Below are positions 9,654 through 17,908 of a stretch of 64,000 nt of DNA, one piece after another. The first letter of the stretch is position 1, and each line of letters opens with the position of its first letter. Both the position numbers and the translations under genes were made by a program. Source of the DNA: an uncultured Flavobacteriaceae bacterium (lineage in GTDB: Bacteria > Bacteroidota > Bacteroidia > Flavobacteriales > Flavobacteriaceae). The stretch covers positions 1-64,000 of the forward strand of contig CAJXVT010000005.1 of assembly GCA_913062575.1 (NCBI GenBank), in the 5' to 3' direction. Below the pieces are notes generated by a model. That model was not told where the DNA came from, did not search any database, and was given only the letters and a program-made list of their open reading frames with translations.

Positions 9654-9976
9654 CGTTTAATTTTAAGGCGGATTTTTAAAGGGAAAACTAGAAAAGACTT
9701 TTCAACACTATTTATATTTTACTAACACCTGTAAAAAAAAGCGCAAAAATACATCTCATAATCAACTGCTTACTAGTATTTAATATTTGATTTCTCTTTT
9801 GTAATTCACTATTTTTCAGTAACTTGTATATGACGCTATACATATCTTAATCAGAAGAAAACTTTTCCTGAATTAGATTGAGAACAACCAAGGTCATTCT
9901 TAAGAACCTTTTGTAGGCATTTTATCAATAGACCTGTCTTTCGTTTTATTTTTTTTGAGAACAAAAACTTACCATC
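9654..9976. other. Gene-free stretch before slipin gene
   Basis: About 320 AT-rich bases without a plausible coding frame on either strand. I looked for further remains of the YitT-like fragment upstream of 9641 and found none. No convincing terminator or -33/-7 pair could be assigned. Confidence 0.5.
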
Positions 9977-10732
9977 ATGCAATTCACATATTCATTTAGT
10001 CTACTACTCTTTCTATTTCTATTTTCAGGGATTAGAATTGTGTACGAATATAAAAGAGCTTTAAAATTTAGATTTGGAAAATATATAAAAACCTTAGAAC
10101 CAGGGTTTCGATGGATTATTCCTATTATTGAAACCATTCAAAAAGTGGACATTCGAGTAATTACAATTAATGTAGTATCACAAGAAGTAATGACAGCAGA
10201 CAATGTACCTTGTAGTATTGACGGGGTGGTATTCTTTAAAATTAACGACCCTGAAAAAGCAGTGTTAGAAGTGGAAGAATACAATTTTGCTATCACGCAA
10301 TTGTCACAAGCAGCTTTAAGAGATGTCTGTGGTAAAGTTGAATTAGACACCATTTTATCTAAACGTGAAGAGATGGGGAAAAACATCAAGTCTATTGTAG
10401 AGTCAGAAACCAAAGAATGGGGTATTGAAATAAACGATGTAAAAATTAAAGACATACAATTGCCTGAAAACATGCGTAGAATGATGGCAAATCAAGCAGA
10501 GGCAGAACGTTCGCGTAGAGCACAGATTATTTTAGCCTTGGCAGAAGAACAAGCTGCAGGAAAACTATTAGAAGCAGGTAAATTAATTGACCAATCGCCT
10601 TCTGCGATAAAGTTACGTTTGTATCAAACCTTATCTAATATAGCAGCTGAGAAAAATTCAACCATTATATTTCCATTCCCAGAAGAAGTGCTACATAAGG
10701 TTAATGACTTAAAATCCAAGGTGATACATTAG
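9977..10732 (+). CDS. Slipin (SPFH/band 7 protein)
   Basis: A 251-residue stomatin-like protein. An N-terminal hydrophobic anchor (residues 5-20) is followed by the SPFH/PHB domain (about 22-185, with YEYKRALKFRFGKY and EPGFRW typical of slipins). A short helical region rich in Ala/Glu (NQAEAERSRRAQIILALAEEQ) comes next, the usual oligomerisation segment. Slipins scaffold membrane microdomains and are often paired with an NfeD-type protein; none is adjacent here. The gene stands alone on the plus strand and converges on the YitT gene with an 8-base gap. The start ATG is the first in the frame and precedes the anchor directly. Confidence 0.85.
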   Translation: MQFTYSFSLLLFLFLFSGIRIVYEYKRALKFRFGKYIKTLEPGFRWIIPIIETIQKVDIRVITINVVSQEVMTADNVPCSIDGVVFFKINDPEKAVLEVEEYNFAITQLSQAALRDVCGKVELDTILSKREEMGKNIKSIVESETKEWGIEINDVKIKDIQLPENMRRMMANQAEAERSRRAQIILALAEEQAAGKLLEAGKLIDQSPSAIKLRLYQTLSNIAAEKNSTIIFPFPEEVLHKVNDLKSKVIH

Positions 10733-10740
10733 GTATGTGT

Positions 10741-11583
10741 TTATTTAACGAATTTATCGCCTAACATTTCTGAAGCATCCATAACAATCATTTTTGCAGT
10801 GGTGTCTTCTGTATGAATTAATTGTTTTAAGGCATTTATTCTGTTGATTGGCACAGTAACAAAAATCAAATCTTTTTTTTCTGTCAAACTCAAGTTATTT
10901 CCTTTTACTAAAGTTCCATTTACACCAATTTGTTGTTTGATTAAAACCCCAATCCTATCCAAATTATTACAAGAAGAAATATGAACAATACGCTCATTGG
11001 GACGACCTGTTAGAATCATATCTATCATTTTTGTGGTTGTAAAAATACTAATCATACTCCACAAGGCTAGTTCTATACTGTTAAATACAATTCCGGCAGA
11101 AATGACTACAATCGAGTCTAAAAATAAAATTACAGTTCCGGTTTTTAAAGAAGTTTTTGAAGTTACAATTCTTGCAATTATGGTTCCTCCACCTGCAGAA
11201 CCACCACCTTTAAAAATAAAACCAATTCCGGCTCCTACAGCAATTCCACCATATAATGTTGCTAGTAACGGTTCTTTGCTCATTGGTTCCAATTTAATAA
11301 ATTCTGAAAGCACATCAATAAATACCCCAGATAGTAAAATAGCAATGGTACTTTTTAGCGCAAAGTATTTTCCTAAATACTTAATACTCACTAATAACAA
11401 AGGAATATTTATCAACCCAAATAAAACACCAATAGAAATTTTAAATTGACTATTAAGAATAATCGCCAAACCACCTGTTCCGCCCATAGCAATGCTATTC
11501 GGACTTAAAAAACCAACCACTCCAAAAGCCATTAAGGCGCAGCCAATAATAATAAATGTATAATTGAAAAATTCTTTCTTCAT
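10741..11583 (-). CDS. YitT family membrane protein (DUF2179)
   Basis: A 280-residue protein of the YitT family. Five to six transmembrane helices occupy residues 1-195, including a glycine-rich GGGSAGGGTIIARI segment, and a cytoplasmic DUF2179 domain fills the C-terminus (about 215-270). The family is annotated as putative membrane transporters, but no substrate is established. The start at 11583 precedes the first helix by a few residues. A broken copy of its last 30 codons lies at 9549-9641 on the same strand on the other side of the slipin gene, implying an old duplication. Confidence 0.85.
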   Translation of the reverse strand: MKKEFFNYTFIIIGCALMAFGVVGFLSPNSIAMGGTGGLAIILNSQFKISIGVLFGLINIPLLLVSIKYLGKYFALKSTIAILLSGVFIDVLSEFIKLEPMSKEPLLATLYGGIAVGAGIGFIFKGGGSAGGGTIIARIVTSKTSLKTGTVILFLDSIVVISAGIVFNSIELALWSMISIFTTTKMIDMILTGRPNERIVHISSCNNLDRIGVLIKQQIGVNGTLVKGNNLSLTEKKDLIFVTVPINRINALKQLIHTEDTTAKMIVMDASEMLGDKFVK

Positions 11584-11823
11584 TTCTAATGATTCTTAAA
11601 AGGCAAAGTTAAAACAATCAATCAAAATCTGAATACTCACAATAGATTTTAAATAAATTTATTTATGTAAGGAATAAAAAGTATTGATGTTTCTTTTCAC
11701 TTTTATCTATAGATTTTGTGCGTTGGTCTAAAGGAAAATTAGCGTCAACTAAAATTCTTCTGATACTTTGTGAAATTTCTTCAATTTTGTTATTAATAAA
11801 AATGAATACTTAACAAATATATT

Positions 11824-12009
11824 ATGAAAGAATTAGACAAAGAACTTGCAAAAAAATTGATTTTTGAAATTTCGAATTCGAACATGAAATTTAGAAGAAA
11901 AATGAAAGTACTAAAAATGTTAGACAAAGCGTTTAGAAAATATATGGGTATATTTTATTTGTCAGACAAGGAACTTGAAGAAGATGATATAATATATAGA
12001 TCAATGTAA
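11824..12009 (+). CDS. Small hypothetical protein, 61 aa
   Basis: A short, highly charged helical protein (many Lys and Glu, MKELDKELAKKLIFEI at the start) of no family I know. It ends 11 bases before the DUF1338 gene on the same strand, so the two may share a transcript. No membrane segment or cysteine is present. The intact frame, an ATG after an A-rich leader and the close spacing to the next gene support it, but a spurious frame cannot be excluded at this length. Confidence 0.45.
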   Translation: MKELDKELAKKLIFEISNSNMKFRRKMKVLKMLDKAFRKYMGIFYLSDKELEEDDIIYRSM

Positions 12010-12020
12010 ATATGTAAACT

Positions 12021-12827
12021 ATGGACGCCATTATACAGAAATTATGGAGTAATTACCTTCATATGACACCTACCGTTAAAAAAGTTAAAAATACTTTACA
12101 ATTAGATGATTACAGCTCCTTTTGTGATCATATAGCCTTCAGAACACTCAATACAGATCAATTAGGTATCACAAAAAGGATTACGGGAGAATTTGGTATA
12201 GAAAAGTTAAGCAGAAAATTTTTGAATTTAGGTTATACAATAAAACAAGAATACTATTTTAAAAAGAAAAAACTCAAGGCCATTCATTTAGAAAATGAAA
12301 GCCTCCCTAAAATATTTATCAGCGAACTCTTATTGGACCAATGCTCATTTTTCTTAAAAAACACGCTATTAAAAGCATTTAATCCTTGTGAAAAGACAAA
12401 AGACATTCTCATCAAAGGGCGTAGTTGGGATGTGAATTACAAGGTGTATAAGGAGCTTGAACGAGAATCAGAATATGCAGCTTGGCTCTATGTGCATGGA
12501 CATAGAGTAAATCATTTCACAATCAACGTGAACCAATTAGAAAAACACTCTATAGAAGATGTATGTAAGCAGTTAAAAAATTCAGGAATCCATTTAAATA
12601 ATTGTGGAGGAATCATAAAGGGCCATAAAAAAGCAGGCTTAAAACAAGCAAGTACATTGGCCGATACCATTTTAGTGAATTTTGAAGATTTAAAAGAAGC
12701 CATTCGAATTCCATCTTGCTATGTTGAATTTGCTGAACGATTTCCTATTAACAATGAAATTTTTAATGGTTTCGTTACAAACTCGGCAGATAAAATATTT
12801 CAATCTACAAATAGGACTGTCGCTTAA
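12021..12827 (+). CDS. DUF1338 family 2-oxoadipate dioxygenase-like
   Basis: A 268-residue protein of the DUF1338 family, whose characterised member HglS is an Fe(II) 2-oxoadipate dioxygenase/decarboxylase that makes 2-hydroxyglutarate in lysine catabolism. The candidate metal triad is visible: H37 in CDHIAFRT, H165 in VNHFTINV and E236 in CYVEFAERF. It is shorter than the proteobacterial enzymes and looks like the compact form common in Bacteroidota. No other lysine-catabolism gene is adjacent, so the substrate is inferred from the family only. A 61-aa gene lies just upstream and may be co-transcribed. Confidence 0.8.
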   Translation: MDAIIQKLWSNYLHMTPTVKKVKNTLQLDDYSSFCDHIAFRTLNTDQLGITKRITGEFGIEKLSRKFLNLGYTIKQEYYFKKKKLKAIHLENESLPKIFISELLLDQCSFFLKNTLLKAFNPCEKTKDILIKGRSWDVNYKVYKELERESEYAAWLYVHGHRVNHFTINVNQLEKHSIEDVCKQLKNSGIHLNNCGGIIKGHKKAGLKQASTLADTILVNFEDLKEAIRIPSCYVEFAERFPINNEIFNGFVTNSADKIFQSTNRTVA

Positions 12828-12856
12828 TAATATTTCTTTCGTAATAGTAATGCTAC

Positions 12857-12875
12857 TTATATTATATTATATTAT
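12857..12875. repeat. Pentanucleotide tandem repeat
   Basis: TTATA is repeated three times and followed by a partial unit in the gap between two convergent genes. It may vary in length between strains; no function is evident. Confidence 0.5.
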
Positions 12876-12888
12876 TTAAAAAGAATGA

Positions 12889-13431
12889 TTAATTGCTTTT
12901 AGCTATTGCTCCTCTATATCCAATTGAAGATCTATGACTTGTTAATATACTAATACTTGTAGTGTGATTAGGAAATATTGTGATGTACATTTTAAAACGT
13001 TCTCTTTTCATTTTAAAATGTATTAGTAGTTTGTAATTTTTCTTCTGATCATTATAAGTACTAGAAAATTCTGTAAGTTTCCCCTCAAAAGAAATAGAAT
13101 GATCATTCGAATTTGTAGCTGTACTTGAATGTAATTCGCCAAAAAATGGTAAACTAATAGAAATGCTATCTCCTGCAATTTTCACATAATTAACTGTACT
13201 CATTATATCTATTGAACTGCCAGAATTACCAGGGCCTAAAATCTGAGTATTTAATACTTGCTGCATAGCATTACTCATAATTGGTAAGGCTCTATGAGAA
13301 ACTATGTTTATTTTTTTTGATTTAATTAATGCATGTAGAGTGTCTAATTCTTGTGGAGAAACCGAATTCTTTTTAGTTGCACAACTAATAAATGCACAAC
13401 AAATAAGAATTGTTATAATTCGCTGTATCAT
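12889..13431 (-). CDS. DUF4251 family lipoprotein
   Basis: A 180-residue lipoprotein with signal peptide and lipobox FISC (C17). The body fits DUF4251: a segment with 'VKIAGDSISISLPFFGE' followed by a glycine- and serine-rich turn and a strand with the words SFEGKLTEF, as in other family members of Bacteroidota. Function is unknown; the family is predicted to be periplasmic and beta-rich. It is a single gene. Downstream on the same strand nothing follows before the convergent DUF1338 gene, and upstream lies the decayed methyltransferase. Confidence 0.7.
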   Translation of the reverse strand: MIQRIITILICCAFISCATKKNSVSPQELDTLHALIKSKKINIVSHRALPIMSNAMQQVLNTQILGPGNSGSSIDIMSTVNYVKIAGDSISISLPFFGELHSSTATNSNDHSISFEGKLTEFSSTYNDQKKNYKLLIHFKMKRERFKMYITIFPNHTTSISILTSHRSSIGYRGAIAKSN

Positions 13432-13461
13432 AATTCTTGTTTTTAAGTTAATGTATATTAT

Positions 13462-13714
13462 TTATTCGTTCTTTTTTAATAATAAGATGTATACTCCTTC
13501 AGAGATTGGTTTTACAACGTTTTCCAAACCTTGAATTGATGTCATTCGCACAAAAATTGTTCCATTCATTTTTGCTACTCGAACCAATTCAGAAAACATA
13601 TTTAAAAAAATGCTAAGTATTTTGTGCAAAATGCAATACAACACTACAAATTACATGGTCAAAAATACTGTCTTCAAAGTTTAACACATCTAAGTTTTGA
13701 ACAGAAAAATGAGT
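13462..13714 (-). pseudogene. Broken SAM methyltransferase
   Basis: Two frames together read like the C-terminal half of a class I methyltransferase. The first gives FSVQNLDVLNFED, SIFDHVICSVVLHFAQNT and then a stop (TAG). The second resumes after a run of seven T (minus strand, complement of 13604-13610) with LNMFSELVRVAKMNGTIF, VRMTSIQGLE and then stops early. A nonsense codon plus a frameshift at a homopolymer explain the break, and the SAM-binding N-terminal half is missing. In place of that half lies the GH95-like fragment. The order fits a deletion that fused two unrelated dead genes. Confidence 0.7.
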
Positions 13715-13984
13715 TTTATCTTCTTCTACTCCTCCAAAAATCATCGCTCCAATTCTTTCATTCCCTACAGGCAATACTTTCCCCCATTTCTCAGCAGCTT
13801 TTTTATACCACATCAAACTAGTGTTGTCAAACGTTTTGTTTTCTATATTCTCTACAACAGAATTAATAAAATCAATACTTTTTGAAATGTTTTCCGGGGT
13901 ATCTATTCAACATGACAGTAGCAGTATCATGCTTAAAATCAGTAGGTTTCTTATAAGGATAAAGAAGTTAGTTGAAATTTTTAT
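13715..13984 (-). pseudogene. Broken GH95-like lipoprotein N-terminus
   Basis: The translated frame gives MWYKKAAEKWGKVLPVG followed by NERIGAMIFGGVEEDK, which resembles the N-terminus of GH95 alpha-L-fucosidases (consensus: WY..PA..W..ALP.GN.R.GAMVFGG). Upstream, the same frame contains a lipoprotein signal sequence ending in LILSMILLLSC, interrupted by TGA directly after the cysteine. The expected start codon position reads ATA (13984-13982) instead of ATG. So the gene has lost its start, gained a stop and lost everything after about residue 85, where it runs into the methyltransferase remnant. A GH95 gene would act on fucosylated glycans; no intact glycan locus is nearby. Confidence 0.6.
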
Positions 13985-14037
13985 AGCAAGATAAAAAATA
14001 TTAATAGTAAACAAAACATCTTCATAAGCAAATGAAG

Positions 14038-14045
14038 TACATTTG
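14038..14045 (+). promoter_or_regulatory. -7 element of the MFS gene
   Basis: TACATTTG is a perfect TAnnTTTG match, and its G lies 5 bases before the ATG at 14050. It falls inside the six extra codons that would exist if translation began at 14032, so it decides the start in favour of 14050. No clear -33 TTG is present at the expected distance. Confidence 0.5.
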
Positions 14046-14049
14046 TTGC

Positions 14050-15252
14050 ATGCCTACAAAAAACACCTCAAAATTAGAATTTATTGCATTAATGGCTTCA
14101 TTAATGTCAATCGTTGCCCTGTCTATTGATGCTTTATTACCAGCATTAGAACATATCGGAATTTCAATCGGAATTCAAGATTCAACTGACAATCAATTAT
14201 TGGTAACCATGATTTTTCTTGGCTTAGGTTTTGGTCAATTAATATTCGGACCTATTTCTGATAGTTTGGGTAGGAAGCCCGTTATTTATATGGGGTTTTC
14301 AGTATTTGTTGTTGCTAGTTTTATTTGTATTTCTGCAACCAGCATAGAGGTAATGGTAGTAGGGAGAATTTTACAAGGAATCGGACTTGCTGCTCCTAGA
14401 ACGATTAGTATTGCGATGGTTAGAGATAGTTTTAGTGGAGATTATATGGCGAAAATTATGTCGTTTATAGTGGTGATTTTTATACTAGTACCTGTTATAG
14501 CACCAGCAATTGGTAAAATTATTCTAGATGCTTATGGCTGGAAAGCTATTTTTAATAGTCAATTAATTGTAGGTGTGTTGATTATGTTTTGGTTATGGAG
14601 ACGTCAACCAGAAACATTACCAGTTGAAAAACGAAAAAAATTTAAAATGCGTTTATTTATTGATGGTACAAAAGAGTTTTTTAAACATAGGCAAGCGGTT
14701 ATTTTTACATTAGTTTCTGGTTTTGTGACCGGTTCTTTTATGGTGTACCTAAGTGCTTCACAACATATTTTTCAAGTGCAATACGGTTTAACAGAAGAGT
14801 TTCCGTATATATTTGCAGGATTGGCAATTGCTGTTGGTTTTGCTACTTTTTTAAACGGAACCTTTGTAATGCGTTTCGGAATGTTAAAACTGGTATCTGT
14901 ATTTACAATTGTTTTTATGTTGATACCACTACTTTACGCAATCATCTATTTTAATAGTGCTATAAATCCAAGTATAGAAATATTCTTGACTTTTTGCGGA
15001 TTAGAGTTCTTTGCCTTGGGATTTTTATTTGGAAATTTAAGAGCATTGGCTATGCAGCCTGTTGGTCATATTGCTGGAGTTGGTGCTGCTATTAACGGAT
15101 TTGTTTCTACAATAATGGCAGTTCCAATTGCAACTTTTATTGGAAGTTATGTAACTGAAACTGCATTGCCATTATTTATAGGGTTCTTTGTCTGTGGATT
15201 GATGTGTCTAATTTTAATCAAACTCTTACCAAAGAAGATAGCTACTACTTAG
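14050..15252 (+). CDS. Bcr/CflA family MFS drug efflux protein
   Basis: A 400-residue major facilitator protein with twelve hydrophobic segments. Motif A of the DHA1 group reads GPISDSLGRK (67-76). The motif C-like stretch APAIGK and the overall pattern match the Bcr/CflA drug-resistance subgroup, proton-driven exporters of small molecules at the inner membrane. An ATG at 14032 would add MKYICC, but a -7 promoter element lies there, so 14050 is preferred and the mRNA may be leaderless. The gene converges on the PepSY protein gene with overlapping stop codons. The specific drug or metabolite is not predictable. Confidence 0.85.
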   Translation: MPTKNTSKLEFIALMASLMSIVALSIDALLPALEHIGISIGIQDSTDNQLLVTMIFLGLGFGQLIFGPISDSLGRKPVIYMGFSVFVVASFICISATSIEVMVVGRILQGIGLAAPRTISIAMVRDSFSGDYMAKIMSFIVVIFILVPVIAPAIGKIILDAYGWKAIFNSQLIVGVLIMFWLWRRQPETLPVEKRKKFKMRLFIDGTKEFFKHRQAVIFTLVSGFVTGSFMVYLSASQHIFQVQYGLTEEFPYIFAGLAIAVGFATFLNGTFVMRFGMLKLVSVFTIVFMLIPLLYAIIYFNSAINPSIEIFLTFCGLEFFALGFLFGNLRALAMQPVGHIAGVGAAINGFVSTIMAVPIATFIGSYVTETALPLFIGFFVCGLMCLILIKLLPKKIATT

Positions 15253-15794
15253 GCTAATAGCAATAAGAAGATTACTGGGAATAACAACCCTGCTAAGGCT
15301 AATTTCCAACCACGTTTCTTAAAAGTGTTTTTACCTGCTGAGATAAACATCCCTGTAAATGAAAGCACTAATATTGAAATTCCGAAAATATCTGAATACC
15401 AAATCCAAAATGAGTTGGTTGTTTGATGTAGTAAAATAGATTGTCCAACAAATGGAACCAATCGTTTAAACTCTAGAATTCCTTTACCAGTTTTTATATC
15501 TGCATCTAAAATAGCCCTTCCATCAAAATAGACTCTTAGAGAACCATTTCTAATACGATGATTTTCATAAGTTAACTTCAATTCTTTGGTAGCGTTTACT
15601 AGAAATTCTTTGTTAATTTCCTTTGCGTCTTCTGGCAAGGTGATATTCACTTTTTTAGAATCGATAACATACTCCTTTGGATAGATATCTTGTCGGTGAT
15701 TTAAAATGATTCCAGAAAATGAAAACATAATTAATAAACCTACATAAAAATAAGCAATGTCTCTGTGTAATCCTCTATTTGTTATTTTCTTCAT
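15249..15794 (-). CDS. PepSY-associated membrane protein
   Basis: A 181-residue protein with one N-terminal transmembrane helix, a PepSY-like extracytoplasmic segment (about 40-110), and two C-terminal helices. The start MKKITNRGLHRDIAYFY and the histidine positions around the helices fit the PepSY_TM-like group, often linked to iron or siderophore uptake or to reductases in Bacteroidota. The stop overlaps that of the convergent MFS gene by three bases. It is a single gene here, so no partner can be named. Confidence 0.7.
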   Translation of the reverse strand: MKKITNRGLHRDIAYFYVGLLIMFSFSGIILNHRQDIYPKEYVIDSKKVNITLPEDAKEINKEFLVNATKELKLTYENHRIRNGSLRVYFDGRAILDADIKTGKGILEFKRLVPFVGQSILLHQTTNSFWIWYSDIFGISILVLSFTGMFISAGKNTFKKRGWKLALAGLLFPVIFLLLLA

Positions 15795-15872
15795 GATATA
15801 TTTTTAAAAAGGTAAATATATTAGAATGATTCTAAATAACAAGAGAATAGTTAATTATATATTAAGAGAAAT

Positions 15873-17861
15873 TTAAAAGGTCAACAGTTCTTTTAGAATA
15901 GTTTCAAACTGATGCTTGGCCAAGTATTGATTCTCTAATTCTTTTTGAAACGGAATAGGAGTTTCTATACTTCCAACACGTTTTACAGCTGCATCCAATT
16001 CATTAAAACAGTTTTCTGTAATCAATGCAGAAATTTCACTAGCGATACCGCCAAATAATGAGTCTTCTTGTAACACAATTGCTTTTCCTGTTTTTCTAAC
16101 AGAAGAATAAATAGCGTCAACATCCAGCGGTTGTAAAGTTCTTAAATCTATTAAATCTGCAGAGATTTCCGAATTTTTATCCAATGTTTCTAAAGCCCAA
16201 TGAACGCCAGCTCCATAGGTAATAATAGTAACGTCATTTCCTTCTTTTAAAGTCGCAGATTTTCCTATTGGTAAAGTATAATAATTCTCAGGTACTTCTT
16301 GGTATATAGATCGATACAATGCTTTGTGTTCAAAGAACAATACCGGATTTGGGTCATTAATTGCTGAAGCTAATAAACCTTTTGCATCCACAGGAAATGC
16401 AGGATATACTACTTTTAAACCTGGAGTTTTAGTAAACCAAGCTTCGTTGGTTTGCGAATGAAATGGCCCTGCTCCAACACCAGCTCCACAAGGCATCCTA
16501 ACCACAACGTCAGCAGGTTGACCCCAGCGATAATGAGATTTTGCCAATAAATTTACGATTGGGTTGAATCCTGTAGAAGCAAAATCTGAAAATTGCATTT
16601 CCATCACTGCTTTCATTCCGTTTATAGACAAACCATAAGCTGCAGAAACAATGGCAGATTCACATATTGGCGTGTTTCTTACTCTGTCTTTTCCAAATTG
16701 CTCTAAAAAGCCATCTGTTATTTTAAAAACACCACCATACTCTGCAACATCTTGTCCCATGATGATTAAGTCATCATGTTGTTCCATAGATTGGCGCAAA
16801 CCATCAGAAATAGCATCTACTAAACGAATTTTCTTGGTTTCTGTTGATGGATTAATAGTTTCTGGCTCAAAGTCTTTAAAAACATCATTTAATTCGGTTT
16901 TTAAATCAACTGTAATTGTTGGTTCGTCATAAGCCATTTGTAAATGTTCATTAATTTCATGAACGATATCTTCTTTAAACCTAACTTCATCTTGTTCAGT
17001 TAGTATGTTTTCTGCTCTTAAATAAGCTTGGAAATTCTCTAAAGGATCTTTTACTGCCCAAGTATCCAATAAATCTTGTGATACATATTTGGTCCCACTC
17101 GCTTCTTCATGCCCACGCATTCTAAAGGTTTTGAACTCTAATAAGATGGGTCTTGGGTTTTCACGAACACTTTCTGCTAATTCAGAAACCTTACCATACA
17201 CTTCTACAATATTGTTACCGTCTATAATATGACTTTCCATTCCATAGCCAATTCCTTTGTCAGCAATGTTTTCACAGTTAAATTGCTCAGAAGTTGGTGT
17301 AGATAATCCATATCCGTTATTCTCAACACAAAACAATACCGGCAAACTCCAAACAGATGCCACATTTAATGCTTCATGAAAATCTCCTTCACTTGTTCCT
17401 CCATCTCCAGTAAAAACGACGCAAACTTGATTGTTTTTTTTAATTTTATTTGCCAATGCAATTCCATCTGCAATTCCTAACTGCGGACCCAAATGCGAAA
17501 TCATTCCAACAATATTATATTCTTGTGTTCCAAAATGAAAACTACGATCTCTACCTTTTGTAAACCCATTTGCTTTTCCTTGCCACTGAGAAAATAATCT
17601 ATATAATGGGATTTCTCTTGTTGTAAAAACACCTAAATTACGATGCATCGGTAAGATGTATTCATCCTTTAATAAAGCAGCTGTAACTCCTACAGAAATA
17701 GCTTCTTGACCAATACCAGAAAACCATTTAGAGATTTTCCCCTGGCGTAATAAAATCAACATTTTCTCCTCTATTAAACGAGGTTTTAACATTGATTTAT
17801 ACAAATGTATAAGTGTGTCTTTTGAGAACTTATGTTTGGTGAAGTCGACTTGTTGAATCAT
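15873..17861 (-). CDS. Fused 2-oxoacid dehydrogenase E1 alpha/beta
   Basis: A 662-residue thiamine-diphosphate enzyme in which both E1 subunits are one chain. The alpha half (1-340) carries the ThDP motif GDG (152-154) to NN (181-182) and a phosphorylation-loop-like RSFHFG segment. The beta half (from about 345, IRLVDAISDGL) carries the GQDVAEYGG and YPAFPVDAKGL segments typical of branched-chain oxoacid or acetoin-type E1 beta. It decarboxylates a 2-oxoacid, most likely branched-chain oxoacids, and passes the acyl group to E2 lipoate. E2 and E3 are not nearby. Fusion of the subunits is common in Bacteroidota. Confidence 0.88.
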   Translation of the reverse strand: MIQQVDFTKHKFSKDTLIHLYKSMLKPRLIEEKMLILLRQGKISKWFSGIGQEAISVGVTAALLKDEYILPMHRNLGVFTTREIPLYRLFSQWQGKANGFTKGRDRSFHFGTQEYNIVGMISHLGPQLGIADGIALANKIKKNNQVCVVFTGDGGTSEGDFHEALNVASVWSLPVLFCVENNGYGLSTPTSEQFNCENIADKGIGYGMESHIIDGNNIVEVYGKVSELAESVRENPRPILLEFKTFRMRGHEEASGTKYVSQDLLDTWAVKDPLENFQAYLRAENILTEQDEVRFKEDIVHEINEHLQMAYDEPTITVDLKTELNDVFKDFEPETINPSTETKKIRLVDAISDGLRQSMEQHDDLIIMGQDVAEYGGVFKITDGFLEQFGKDRVRNTPICESAIVSAAYGLSINGMKAVMEMQFSDFASTGFNPIVNLLAKSHYRWGQPADVVVRMPCGAGVGAGPFHSQTNEAWFTKTPGLKVVYPAFPVDAKGLLASAINDPNPVLFFEHKALYRSIYQEVPENYYTLPIGKSATLKEGNDVTIITYGAGVHWALETLDKNSEISADLIDLRTLQPLDVDAIYSSVRKTGKAIVLQEDSLFGGIASEISALITENCFNELDAAVKRVGSIETPIPFQKELENQYLAKHQFETILKELLTF

Positions 17862-17908
17862 GTAATTGTACTGTTTTTTTAAAGGCGTAACAATGTACTA
17901 AAATTTGT

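Noticed and set aside
13613-13816. 67-codon frame read as one small gene
   Set aside because: Its first half matches GH95 N-termini and its second half a methyltransferase; it is a chimera of two decayed genes.
14032-14049. Upstream ATG giving six more codons to the MFS gene
   Set aside because: The -7 element TACATTTG lies inside these codons, so they would not be transcribed from that promoter.
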